Shown here: positions 48,900 to 60,139 of the stretch, piece after piece | How positions within the stretch are numbered: the first letter of the stretch is position 1 | How the letters are laid out: every line of letters begins with the position of its first letter | Source: Casuarina equisetifolia | Lineage: Eukaryota; Streptophyta; Magnoliopsida; Fagales; Casuarinaceae | NCBI GenBank assembly: GCA_028551475.1 | Contig: CM052358.1 | Span: forward strand, 28,112,853 to 28,176,852 | Length of the DNA stretch: 64,000 nucleotides | Direction of reading: 5' to 3' | Notes under the pieces: model-generated | Told to the model about the DNA's origin: nothing | Database searches by the model: none | The model's input: the letters and a program-made list of their open reading frames with translations, nothing else | Position numbers and translations under genes: made by a program

Positions 48900-49570
48900 C
48901 TTACATATTGTTGCAAATAGATTTATAATGATCTTCGGCAAAGTAATAAAACAGTGGATTAGTATAATTTAATTTAGATCGGTGGCATCAGCAGACATAA
49001 TTTTATTGAATGATTTGTTTATAGAGATAGATTTTCTACAGCTACAGAAATTGTCCAATGGCTTCCTTTAGTAAATATATTTTGTGATTTTCCTCAGTTT
49101 CATATAGAAAATAGAAATTATCTCTTTTTTGAGTGTGCATGGACAAGGATGATTTGGAAAAGTACTCTCGCCCAAAATGGAATCTGACATGACATTGGAA
49201 GATAGAACATAGAGCTACAGTAGATTATCGAAGTAGTTAAAGGAAAGGATTTAGCTGCTAAACTTCTTAAACTGTCTTTCTTATCTTGCATTTATTGTAT
49301 ATGAGCTGAACAAAATAGGAGACGTTTTCAAGGAAAAACAATTGATATCCCTATTCTCTTAGCTAAAGTAAAAAAGGTAGTACATGGGAGAGCTTCTTTG
49401 TTTAAAAATATAAAATCTTCCTAAGGAAATGTTATTTTGAGTGAAATTTGGAAGTTTCTAATTTTCATCTTTTTATAGATATGATGACCTTTGTAATACT
49501 GGGGTATGCCCTTGTACATTTGTATTTTAAAATTTATTAATACAATTTACATTCCCACCAAAAAAAAAAG
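48900..49570 (+). mobile_element. L1-type LINE, 5'-truncated, with zf-RVT domain
   Basis: Broken frames give ENRNYLFFECAWTRMIWKS (about 49108-49164), the plant zinc-binding domain that follows L1 reverse transcriptase, then a basic stretch (AEQNRRRFQGKTI). The 3' UTR-like end closes with TTACATTCCCACC and a short poly-A (49559-49569). Three further tails of the same family lie at 29510-29711, 50728-51010 and 62600-62818. The sequence right after the poly-A (GTTTCTTTTCT) also occurs at 48820-48830, consistent with a target-site duplication. Confidence 0.75.
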
Positions 49571-50570
49571 TTTCTTTTCTGAATCCATATTCAAAAAGAA
49601 AAAGAAATGCTTTTCCGGCGGCCGTCATCGGTTCAAGGGGCAACTTTTTCAGCTACCCACAAAAGTTGTTCTTGGGCTCTTCTTTATATTGACATTTACT
49701 TTAACTGGTAAAATTAAACGAACAAAAAGAGTACAGGCAAAAAAATTCTCTTTTCTGAATCCATATTCAAAAAGAAAAGTACTACTTTTCTGGCGGCTGT
49801 CATCGGTTCAAAGGGCAACCTTTTTTCGGCTGCCCACAAAAGTTGTTCTTGGGCTCTTCTTTATATTGACATTTACTTTAACTGGTAAAATTAAATGAAC
49901 AAAAAGAGTACAGGCAAAAAAATTCTCTTTTCTGAATCCATATTCAAAAAGAAAAAGAACTACTTTTCCCGCAGCTGTCATCGGTTCAAGGGGCAATTTT
50001 TTATGCCCACAAAAGTTGTTCTTGGGCTTCACTTCTTTATATTGACATTTACTTTAACTGGTAAAATGAAACGAACAAAAATAGTACAGGAAAAAAATTC
50101 TCTTTTCTGAATCCATCCATATTCAAAAAGAAAAAGTACTCCTTTTCCGGCGGCTGTCATCAGTTCAAAGGGCAACCTTTTTTCAGCTGCCCACAAAAGT
50201 TGTTCTTGGGCTCTTCTTTATATTGACATTTACTTTAACTGGTAAAATTAAACGAACAAAAAGAGTACAGGCAAAAAAATTCTGTTTTCTGAATCCATAT
50301 TCAAAAAGAAAAAGAACTACTTTTCCCGCAGCTGTCATCGGTTCAAGGGGCAATTTTTTGTGCCCACAAAAGTTGTTCTTGGGCTCCACTTCTTTATATT
50401 GACATTTACTTTAACTGGTAAAATGAAACGAACAAAAATAGTTCAGGAAAAAAAATTCTCTTTTCTGAATCCATCCATATTCAAAAAGAAAAAGTACTAC
50501 TTTTCCGGCGGCTGTCATCGGTTCAAAGGGCAACCTTTTCAGCTGCCAGCGCAAAAGTTGTTATTCGGCT
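49570..50570 (+). repeat. Dimeric tandem array, ~176-bp unit, ~357-bp higher-order period
   Basis: The landmark GAATCCAT recurs at 49581, 49757, 49934, 50109, 50291 and 50467. Units 3 and 5 are almost identical to each other, as are 4 and 6 (CATCCATATTC variant), so the newest amplification copied a dimer of about 357 bp. Each unit holds TTCAAAAAGAAAA, the GGC[GT]GTCATCGGTTCAA-like stretch and CACAAAAGTTGTTCTTGGGC. Long open frames through it differ in frame from unit to unit and are not proteins. Confidence 0.92.
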
Positions 50571-50727
50571 CCTTACAAACTGAAATAGCTTCACATCCAA
50601 ATAAGAACTGAAGTTTATCTTAACTAGATCATTGTCTAACAAGCCGGAAAGTGGCACCACTTTGTTTTCCGAAAGAAAAATGGAAGGTTTCTTATCAAAC
50701 ATGACAGAAATATTTTTTAAAAATATA

Positions 50728-51010
50728 TTTTTAGCTTGTATTTATTATATATGAGCAGAACAAAATAAAAGATCATTTCAAAATATAACAAGTAATATTC
50801 CTATCATATTGGCTAAAGTAAAGAAAATTATAAAGGAATAACTTTTTTGTTTAAAATATAAAATTATCATAGAAAAATGTCATTTTGAGTGAGATTGAGA
50901 GGCTTCCAACCTCTATTTTTTTGTAGTTTTTGTAATATTATAATGTTAGGATATGCACTTATATTTTTATATACTATTTTTTATTAATGCAAACTTACAT
51001 TTCAACCAAA
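50728..51010 (+). mobile_element. L1-type LINE 3' tail
   Basis: Matches 49270-49570: TGTATTTATTATATATGAGC, GAACAAAATA, GGCTAAAGTAAAGAAAATTA, TTTAAAATATAAAATTATCA and TTACATTTCAACC before an A run and a short TA repeat. Confidence 0.75.
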
Positions 51011-51059
51011 AAAATATATATATATGATAGAAAGCTTTATCTTCTGGCTGGGTGCTGAA

Positions 51060-51290
51060 GCAACGACGACCAAGACCATTCTGCAGGCAAAATTGAATAC
51101 TTTGAGGGTCAATCTAGAACATCGAAACTGGTAAACTCCCTTCGCGATCATTCAAAGCATAAGCTGGGATGGCAGCAGTCATCTCAGACGCCTCCACAGC
51201 AGGAAGGACTCTGTCTGCACTGCCATCACAACACTGGATGTATATCATCATCTTGATCACCTCCTTAACGTGGTTTTTTTTTTTTAATAA
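51060..51290 (-). promoter_or_regulatory. Conserved WRKY upstream block, orphan copy
   Basis: The reverse complement gives TCCTTCC, GGAGGCGTC, GAGATGACTGCTGCCATCCC and GCAGAATGGTCTT, as at 62240-62420. No WRKY exon follows on the minus strand; an L1 tail and the tandem array are there instead. Probably a stranded duplicate. Confidence 0.5.
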
Positions 51291-51978
51291 GAATTTACAT
51301 ACTATTCCTACAAGAAGCATCTCCAAGATGTTAAATCAAGACATATTGTGCTTCTTTTTTATTCTTTTTATTCTTTTTATTTTTAACATTGACGATGATG
51401 TATGGTTCACAATTTAAAAAGTCTTTCGTCTTACAACGAGAGGAAAAAGCATAATCTCTATTAACTAAAAAAACTTACGGATTTTTACATACGACTTCAA
51501 AATTGAAGTTCAAATATAATGATAATTTATTTGTGGTTAATGAAATCCTTGTGATGTTCTAAGCTTGAGAGTGAAAGGGCATGATAAAAATGGTGTATAT
51601 CCCATGTCAGTCTTAGTATCCTTAATATGTGAAGAAATGATTCTTTGTCTTAAAGTCAATTTTATGAAAAACATAGTCCAAGCTTTGTTAATTAAAACCC
51701 ATACGTTCTTACACTTTACAAAGCTCTTCAAAGAGGGGAAAAAGAAAAAAGTGAAAGTGAAACTGCACATAAAATCTTATTATAATTGTAACATATTCTA
51801 AGGTTTAGAACTCTTTAACTGTAACATTCACTATTGTTTTATGGGTACTAGCCAGATATGGTTAATCCTTTATCTTTTTGCATTTTCCTTTTGTTTTGTA
51901 ATGTCAGACTAAGGAAATGGTGATAGAATGTTGCTGAAAGTTGAAATTGTACATCCACAACTTCTTTAGATCTATATT
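51291..51978. other. Non-coding flank
   Basis: T-rich; 51640-51960 resembles 47950-48660. Copia element C is inserted at its right end, and the flank resumes at 57544. Confidence 0.45.
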
Positions 51979-52381
51979 TGTCACAAGAGGAGAAGAAAGG
52001 CATAGAGTGTGGGAAATTCTTGTACTGCTTTCTTATGTAAAACTGTACATACGATGGTCCTTATATAATGTAAGGAACATAACTATAAAGAAAACAATAT
52101 ACAAAATAAAGAAAGGAAATATCTTCCTATACACAATGATAGTTTCCCAAATAAATAAAACTATAAGGAAAGTATAACGTAGTAATTCTAGGAAACAATC
52201 TCTAAATATGCTAATGTATCTCCAACACTTTCCCTCAAGCTGGTGGTTTGGGTGGCTTGTAAATGTCAAACACACCAAGCTTGCTCAATAGATACATGTG
52301 TTGTCGATGACAGAGTGCTTTGGTGAAAATGTCTGGGGGTTGTTCTGTAGTGTTAATCTCATGTGTCTTGATGATGCCTTC

Positions 52382-53761
52382 CTAAATTTTTTCCCTTGTA
52401 AAATGACAATCCACTTCAATGTGCTTAGTTCTCTCATGAACAATTGGATTTGCTGCGAGTTTTAAAGCTGCATCATTGTTGCAGAAGAGTAAAGTAGGAC
52501 TCCGTATCCACACTCCAAGGTCACATAGTAAGCCCCTCAACCAAATAATCTCACAAGTGGTCTTAGCCATAGCACGATATTCAGATTCGGCAGAAGATAA
52601 TGAGATAGTTGACTGTTTCTTGGTCTTCTAAGACAAAAGAGAATTCCTTAGCTTTATGGCAAAACCAGTTGTTGATCTTCAACTCATAGGACATGTGGCA
52701 TAATTAGTGTCGCAATATCCATTCATTTCCATGTTGCAATCTCTAGAGAGGAGCAATCCAAGACCTGGGCATCCCTTCAGATATTTTACAACCTTTAAAG
52801 CTACATTCATATGAGACTGTTTCGGGGCATGCACAAATTGACTAAGAATGTGAATAGCATAACAGATATCTAGTCTCGTCATAGTAAGGTAGATAAATTT
52901 TCTAACCAAGCATTGATATTTAGAAGGATCCTTGAGTGGTTGATCTAGTTCTGAGGATGACGTTCCCACATCGAATTCTGTTGTAGTGAGACTCAAGTTC
53001 TGTTCAAAAGGAATGATAGCAAGCTTGTAACTAGCTAGTCCAGCCTCATAAATAATTTCCAAGACAAATTTGCGTTGACTAAGATTGATGCCCTTGTTAG
53101 AATAAGCAATCTCGATACCCAAGTAGTATTTTGAGGGCCCTAAGTCCTTGATGTGGAAGGTAGAGTGAAGGTATTATTTAAACACGGCAATAGCTGAAGC
53201 ATCGCTACCCATAATTAAGATATCATCCACATATATGAGTAAGCAAATAGAAAAAGTACCTTGATGCCATGTGAAAAGGGCATAGTCGTGACAAGATTGG
53301 CAAAACTTTACTAAGAGAAGGGCTGATGTAAATTTAGTATACTATTGCCGAGAAGCTTGCTTGAAACCATATAGGGACTTTCAAAGACAATAAACTCGAG
53401 ACTCCTCCCATCTGCGAAAGCCTGGAGGGAGATCCATATAGATTTCTTCATCTAAATTACTATGGAGAAAGGCATTATTAACATCCATCTTATGTAAAAG
53501 CCAATCATGAAAAGTGGCAATGGCGAAGAAGGAATGAATAGTGCCAACCTTGGTGACAGGTGAAAAAGTATCTTGATAGTCAAAACCTTTTTTTTGGGTG
53601 TAACCTTTGGCAATAAGACAGGCCTTATAATGCTCAACTAAACCATCAGCTCGATGCTTAATCTTGTAGACCCACTTGCAACCAATAGGACATCGATGAG
53701 CATGTCGAGGAACAATATCCCAAGTGTGATTATCTGCAAAGGCATGGAGTTCAGTCTCCAT
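52382..53761 (-). pseudogene. pol: Copia C reverse transcriptase and RNase H
   Basis: METELHAFADNHTWDIV opens the RT domain at 53761; GCKWVYKIKHRADGLVEHYK, AKGYTQKKGFDYQDTFSPV and HKMDVNNAFLHSNLDEEIY follow. The catalytic YVDD is intact (53223-53234), in a frame next to stops. RNase H runs from about 53122: YQCLVRKFIYLTMTRLDICY, FVHAPKQSHMNVALKVVKYL, then CEIIWLRGLLCDLGV and PIVHERTKHIEVDCHF (52450-52400). The domain order is normal. Only scattered stops and frameshifts prevent expression. Confidence 0.85.
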
Positions 53762-54299
53762 GGCCTATTGCCAATAGGGATTAGTGGAGGCCTCCTAGTA
53801 AGAAGAAGGTTCGATTGTAGCAAAAATCTGACTAATGCAGCAAAGATGATCTAAAGAGAGACAAGCAAAGTTAACATAGGACGTGATGGGATAACGAGAC
53901 CCAATATGCTCAGTGTTGGAACAAATGTAGTCCTTGGTCCAAGTAGGGGGTTGAATGGCACGACTAAAACGCCGAGGAGGAGGAACTGAGACCGAATCAG
54001 TAGGAGGTGGGACATAGGGGATAATGGCCAATGAGTCATCAAAGGAGGCCAAAGAATCTAGTGGGTCGAGAGAAGCCTACAAGGGAGATGGTGGTGCAGA
54101 GGGAGGCACTGGTATGGAGACCATAGATACTAGTGGAGTAGGTGAAGTAGGAGCCGGGGGCACAATAAGGACCACAAGTGGTGGTAATGGAGTCAAATCA
54201 TCAGTGAGAAACGATCGAGGACCTAAAAAGGGCATAGTGTCAGCCTCCGATGAAGCATATCCTGAAAAGGGAATATGTCTTCATGGAAAACAACATCAC

Positions 54300-55509
54300 G
54301 GCTGATAAAAAAGGTACCTGTAGCTGGATCATAAATACAGTAGCCTTTTTAAAGGGAAGGATAACCTATGAAGATGCAACGGGTGGCACGAGGAGCTAGC
54401 TTGTCATGATGGCCTACAATAGTAGTAAAACATAAGCAACCAAAAACTCAGAGATGACCAATATCCGGTGGCTTGCTAAAGAAAAGCTCAAAAGGTGTCT
54501 TCCCATGAAGGACCCAAGTAGGCATCCAATTGATTAGGTAAGCAGCAGTAACGACACAATCGCCCTAAAAATTTTCAAGAATAGTGGTTTGGAATTTTAG
54601 GGCTTTGGCAACCTCGAGAAAATGGTGGTGCTTGCGCTCTACAACACCATTTTGTTGAGGAGTGTAAAGACAAGAACTTTCATGGAGGATGCCGTGATTA
54701 GAAAAGAAGGAAGAACAATTATGATTAAAGAAGTCATGGACATTATTGGTGCGAACACGTTGGATAAAGGTGTGAAATTAAGTTCGAATAAGGGCAAAGA
54801 AACATGTGAGATGAAACATGACTTAGGTTTTGGATTACATTAAGAAGACCCAAGTACCACAAGAAAAATCATCAACAAGGGTGAGGAAGAAGTGGGACCC
54901 TGTCACAATGTGGTGTGTGATAAGGCCTTCAAATGTCAATATGGAGGAGAGAGAAAACAGAAGGAGCTCGAGAGGAGCTGGTAAGGAAAGAAGCACCAAA
55001 GGACAAACTAGACATTTTGGGTATAGGTAAGAAGCACTATGAGCCAAACATTGGTGAGAAAGTAAAATATTATTATTGAAATGGGAATTATAAAAGGAGC
55101 CTTTTGTTGGAGAAATACATGAATTTAAATTGAAATTTGTGAGAATAGAAATCCAAAAATAAAGGCCTTGTTGAGCATTACCCAAGCCTATCAGTTTACC
55201 AATCGAATGGGCCTGAAAGAAACAAAAATTAGAGTCCAAAATGGCTCGACAATGATTACTTTCACAAGCTTTGGAAATAGATATGAGATTAAATTGGAAT
55301 TCTGGAACATAAAGAATATTTTTTAGAATAAAATGAGGACTAAGTTGGACATCACCAATTTTGGTGATGGAAGTGACGTTTCCAGTGGGGAGACATACAG
55401 ACATGGAAGATTGGGTAGTGTGAATTTTGGAAAAAAATTTTTGGTCGCAAATAATATGGTCATTAACACCTAAATCAATAAGCCAATTAGAGGGGAAGAT
55501 GAAGCTCAT
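54300..55509 (-). pseudogene. pol: Copia C protease and integrase
   Basis: Protease entry WLIDLGVNDHIICD (about 55483-55442) should read DSGA: the Ser and Ala of the active loop are changed. LPTGNVTSITKIGDVQL and ILYVPEFQFNLISISKAC follow. The pre-integrase domain shows LLSHQCLAHSAS. The integrase core is readable at about 54690-54600 (SSCLYTPQQNGVVERKHHH) and its C-terminus at about 54480-54300 (FGCLCF, YDPATGTFFISRDVVFHED). Frameshifts and stops occur between. Integrase would insert the DNA copy into chromosomes. Confidence 0.8.
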
Positions 55510-55697
55510 AAAACAAAAGGAGGTACCTCCAAAACTAGCAATCTTGTCAGGTTAGCCCATCTGATTGAAGGCCTGGATGATCTACTGAAGTTGGGCTTCA
55601 CTGAGAGGTTGATTGGGCTTATCTTGAGAAGAAATAGTGTTAGTCAAATATTAATATTTTCTTTTAAGTTGAATTCGCTAGGCTTGCCATGTAATTT

Positions 55698-57215
55698 TCA
55701 ACATGTGGCCTTTATATGGTTGGTTCGCTTGTAGTGGTCACAAAATAAGTGATTGGGCTGAGCCTGTGAGGAAATTGGGCCATTAAAGCTATGATTGGGC
55801 CCATTGGATCGACAAGAACGTGACCCATTTACGTTGTGTGACTCGGTGGATCCCTTATGGACAGGCGCATTGATGACTTGGTGAGAGGTGTCAATCTGCA
55901 AAGCTGGGATCAAATAAAGACCATCGAATGCGTGTGCACCTGTGATGAAAAAGGAGCCATCCAATCCAAGAGGGATTGATGGGTCGCCCTCAAAAAACCC
56001 TAAGGAGCGCAGATGTGCCACAGAGCTAATGTCACTGTTGTCTCCAAACCCACCATCGCTGCCGCCGTGACCAATGAGCACTTTTTGAGTAGGAGTGGCC
56101 CAAGCAGCCAAAATAACTGAATCTCTAACACAAAGATACTCGGTGGAGGCGAGACAGTGGTTTTCCTCTTGGATGGCGAGGAAAAGGAGGTGGCGTAGAG
56201 ACGATGGAGGATCCATGGCCAAGATCTGGGAGCGGAAGGAGGAGAACGACTCATTTATGAGCAAGAGAAAATGAGTGAGGCATTGCTTCTCCTTTAGTCG
56301 GTGGAATTGGCGGAGAATGGCATCGAGGTTGTTGAGAGGTTTGATCATCTGGTTGAATTCATGGCTGAGAGCCATGAATCGGTTGAAGACGATGGCCACA
56401 GTAAGGTTTCCTTGCTTCAATTTGGAGAGCTTTTGTTCAATTTGGAAAAGACGAACATGATCGGGGCAGCCGTAGAGTTTGCGGAGAGTGTCCCAAAGCA
56501 CTTTCAAGTTGTCGGTGGGCAGAAAAGTGGCAACGACCTCCGGGGTAAAAGTGTTCCCAATCAAGGTACAAACCAATTGGGAACACTTGTGCCACTGCCA
56601 CACAAGGCATTCGGTGGCAAAAGCCAGGATAGCGTCGTCGAGGAACCTGTCCTTGTCTTTGGTGACAAAGGCGTAGTGGAGCTCGTAGGACCAAATGGAG
56701 AAAGTATCCACGCCGGTGAGATGTTGGGTGATAAGCTACAATTTGGGGTTGTCAGAGGCGGTGATGTAAAGAGGATCGCTAGGTTTTGGGTGGCCGGCGG
56801 TGGAATAGGGCAAAAAGATTGAGGGTGAATTTAGGTAGGGATTGGACCCGAATCCAGGATATGGGTATGGGTAAGGATCCGATCCCAAACCCAAAGATCC
56901 AGAGGTGGGTGAACCACCCAAGGGAGGGTAGGTCGAGGTAGAGATGTGGGACGAGCCGGGGAAGGGAAAGGAGGTGGGGCCCAGAGAAGAGGGAGTTGGG
57001 CCAAGAGGCAAGGCCTAAGAGAGGGCAAGGTGTGGCTAGCTAGGGAGATAATAGGGGGCCCAAGAGAAAGGAGATCCAGAGGTAGGTAACGGGGGAAAAG
57101 AATCGAGAACTCCAGAAGAAAGGGCAGGGCTAAGGAGGGTAGGAGATGGAGGAGAGGTGGAGGAAAGTGGGTCATCCTTGATGATAGGAGTATCAGGCTC
57201 AACTGGAAAGGACAT
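55698..57215 (-). pseudogene. gag: Copia C gag
   Basis: The frame starts at ATG 57215 (MSFPVEPDTPIIKDD), proline- and serine-rich, shifts frame near 57000-56730, and continues open from 56711 for 337 codons. It shows the plant Copia gag layout (WQWHKCSQLVCTLIGNT, then LWDTLRKLYGCPDHVRLFQ) and the UBN2-type core with IEQKLSKLKQGNLTV. It ends in CDHYKRTNHIKATC, a zinc knuckle whose second Cys is Tyr. One or two frameshifts would have to be read through, so not functional as it stands. Confidence 0.85.
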
Positions 57216-57543
57216 GATCACAAAAGAAGGGAAAGAGAAAGTTAGGCGGAAGCTTGAGGTCAGGAAAAAACACTAGGCTCTTGATACCATGTCGCAAGAG
57301 GAGAAGAAAGGCATAGAGTGTAGGAAATTCTTGTATTGCTTTCTTATGTAAAACTGTACATATGATGGTCCTTATATAATGTAAGGAACATAACTATAAA
57401 GGAAACAATATACAAAATAAAGAAAGGAAATATCTTCCTATACACAATGATAGTTTCCTAAATAAATAAAACTATAAGGAAAGAATAACGTAGCAATTGT
57501 AGGAAACAATCTCTAAATATGCTAACGTATCTCCAACAATATT

Positions 57544-57700
57544 TACTTAGTTGTTAAAATGGTCCAACTTTGTAACTACGACAAACATATTTTAACCAAT
57601 GAACAAACGAAAAGAATAAAAGCATAATTTTTTTTTTCTTGAATCCATATTGAAGGGGGGAAAAAAAAAAAGCACTACTTATTGCAATAACTCTCCCTTT
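57544..57700 (+). repeat. Diverged 176-bp-type unit, split from its left part by element C
   Basis: AAACATATTTT, GAACAAACGAAAAGAATA and CTTGAATCCATATT match 48701-48830 and the main array. Its beginning (CCACAACTTCTTTA, 51955-51968) lies left of element C, so C inserted into this unit. Confidence 0.7.
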
Positions 57701-59172
57701 AGCTAGAGAAGAAGCTTGATAAGGAAAAACTCTCCCTTTCTTTTTAGCTCCGCATCCAAAATCTCACTACTTGCAATTAGCATGGCTTTTCCATCGAAAC
57801 CTTTGTAGCATGGTCACTAATTCTTTTGGTAGCCGAAGTCAATTTGTTGATCATTTGAGGTCAAGGTCCAATATTTGTGCATAAGGCTTGGAGAAATTAT
57901 ATTTAGAATTTTTCATATGTGAAAAAATTTGAATGTTTTCTATTAGTTGATTTTAAGAAGGCAATAAATATTTTAACATTTTAAAGTTGATTAGCTACAA
58001 AATACTTCAAATCCTTGGTGACATCTTTACTATAACAATAACGCTTTAATGAAAATCAAACCCTTCGAGTGAAAATGAAAGTTTAGGATCAACAACCTGG
58101 AAATGACCTAACCTTTGGTTCTTGAATAGGTACACAATCCAAAGCCTATGTAGACAATAATTTTAGGTTAAAACTATAAGGCTTTTCTATTACGATAAGA
58201 AGAAACCTAAATTAGTTTAGGGTTTCTAACCACTAAACATATGTTAGAAATAAACACTTGATATACTTTAGTTTTTGTCATTTTGATGTTTTAGTTATCC
58301 GATTTGGTCAAGATCAGTTGCATACATCTTTTACTTTCATTATCATCCATGGTCATCATACAAAGTTTGTTGTTATTTCGAAGGCAAAAAGTGACAAGTG
58401 AAATGCTAATGGAAATTAATCTTCCAGCAAAGGAATTAGGTTGCAATATCTCCTAATTTCTTTCAGCCTAGAATTACTCAAAGGATTAATCTAGATTTGT
58501 GTGAGATAAGCTAGCTTAAAGCTTTGCATAATAATTTGTATTCTATAAGCCACTTTATAAGGCATTTCAAGCTTTTGAACCAACTACATATGCATAAAAA
58601 ACACAAGTCTTCATCATGATTCATGATATTAAAGTTTGGAACATAACATGACTAGAAAAAGGATAATGTTTCTTGGAAATGTCAAACATATGAACAATCT
58701 CGAATCATCTTCCAATAGGAATGCTTGAACAAAAAATAAATACCTCCATTTTTCTTAAGTGGAAGACTTTCTATAAAGTTAGTTTTTTCAAACTAAAATT
58801 AGGATTTCAATTGTCATTATCGTGAGGAGAAACCAATCGATCACCAAAAACTTGCTCCTTATCATGAGGAAAAGCTAATCGAGAAGAAAAACAGAAATTG
58901 ACCTAAGAGAATGGCTTAAGACAGATGAACTACTGCTTCTCATTATGTAACTAGGAGATACGAATAGCTAGCTGTGATTTTTTACACAGGAAACACAGTT
59001 AACGATTACATTATATAGGCATACGGTCCAATGCCAATTGGCTGCAGGTTCTCTGTATGGACTGCCGCTTGCGAGTTGGTTAAACGATTCCCTCGCCACT
59101 TGCATGTGCATAAATGCCGTTACACCCAGTGAATGGTCTTGTCGCTGAAAAATGAATTTGAGCCGTTGATTC
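57701..59172 (-). repeat. 3' flank of W5, duplicated at 26940-27780
   Basis: 58060-58570 matches 26990-27430 in order. Near 58795-58870 the reverse complement reads AGCAAGTTTTTGGTGATCGA and ACGATAATGACAATTGAAAT, a copy of the first part of the 410-bp unit, about 300 bp beyond the W5 stop. Thus the W5 locus also carries a relic of the exon-derived repeat. No other gene seen. Confidence 0.65.
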
Positions 59173-60135
59173 TTACTTGCCCGCACTCGAGCTGGACCCA
59201 TGCTGGAAATGACCATAAGCAGAAACATAGGAGTGAGCTGCAGTCGTAGCAGTCACATCTACGTTGGAGGGATCTTCAGACGTAGCAGCCGCATCACCAG
59301 CAGCTCTGTTGGCACCATTCATAGTCATATTGGGAAAATTAGTTTCCCATGCATGGGATTTAGGAGGGATGTAAGAATGAAGAACATGATCAGCGTGCAG
59401 GCCATGATCTGTCTGCAAATCAGTCATAAAGTCACTTGTGGAATCATATTTTGGGAAAACAGGTGAAACCGGCTCGGCAAAAATCATTTTGAAGGGAGCT
59501 TGCGGGAACTCGCATGGAGGCATCATCGCGGCAGCTTGCGGGAATTCAAATGTAGGCACAATCGTGGTAGCTTGCGGTAATTCACATGCAGGGAAATCAT
59601 GAGGAAACGCACGAAAGCTTGCGGGACGTGCCAGGAAAAACAACGGAACAAGATAGGCTCCCGCTGTAAATGTTGCAGGAGCAAAAGGTTCAGCTTTGTT
59701 TTCGCATCGATTTTCAAAAACTTGTGTCCACAAGTCATATTGGTTGACACTCCAAGATGGATTCAGTGATCGGAGGGAGCCAGATTCTGCTGCTGGTAAG
59801 GCATGATTGTGCACCCCCGCATACACTACTCGGATACTTTCGGGCTCCAAGGTTGACCACTCAGCTCTCTTCCGTGCAAAACAATTACTTCTTCGGCACT
59901 TGAAGTAATTTCTAAGTACATGCAGTAAAATAGATCTAAGGTGAGTACTTTTTTACATGATGTATATCATAATAAGATGACCTTACATATAAAGAGAATA
60001 CATTCTTTACCTGTTTTTGCTTATATTTTTTATGAACTTTTGCCCATACTTCTTCCATTCGTACCCATCTTCTGGTAAGACAAATCTGCTGCCTCGTGCA
60101 TTGGCTTCTCTCTCTCCTCTGTGCTCTCCCTCCAT
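59173..60135 (-). CDS. WRKY transcription factor, group IIc-like, WKKYGQK variant (W5)
   Basis: Two coding exons, 60135-60011 (within exon 60139-60011, 129 nt) and 59911-59173, join across a 99-bp intron (GTAAAG...TAG) that splits the Arg codon in phase 2, as in other WRKY genes. Product 287 residues. The domain covers about 22-78: WKKYGQK at 27-33, C47-X4-C52-X23-H76-N-H78. The tail is long and alanine/proline-rich with a three-fold PQA motif (ELPQATTIV, EFPQAAAMM, EFPQAPFKM) and ends SSSSAGK. WRKY proteins act in the nucleus on W-box promoters. Lys for Arg in the heptapeptide occurs naturally and may alter DNA affinity. The start is chosen because the ancestral start in exon 1 has decayed and stops precede this ATG in frame. 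The best candidate for a working gene in the window. Confidence 0.8.
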
Positions 60136-60139
60136 ATCC

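Larger units (their letters stand above)
51979..57538 (-). mobile_element. Copia element C, complete structure
   Basis: LTRs 51979-52227 and 57290-57538 are each 249 bp and differ at about 10 sites by direct comparison (about 4%). They are flanked by a perfect target-site duplication ATATT (51974-51978, 57539-57543). On the minus strand the 5' LTR is the right one; a primer-binding site TGGTATCAAGAGCC (57289-57276) abuts it, and a polypurine tract AGCTTGAGGGAAAG precedes the left LTR. All Ty1/copia domains follow in order. It is the best-preserved element here, though with stops and altered protease. Confidence 0.95.

Noticed and set aside
49506..50611. Several 70-130 codon frames in the tandem array
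   Set aside because: They shift frame from unit to unit and occur on both strands; a product of repeat structure without stops.
56301..56822. 173-codon plus-strand frame
   Set aside because: Antisense shadow of the Copia C gag frame.
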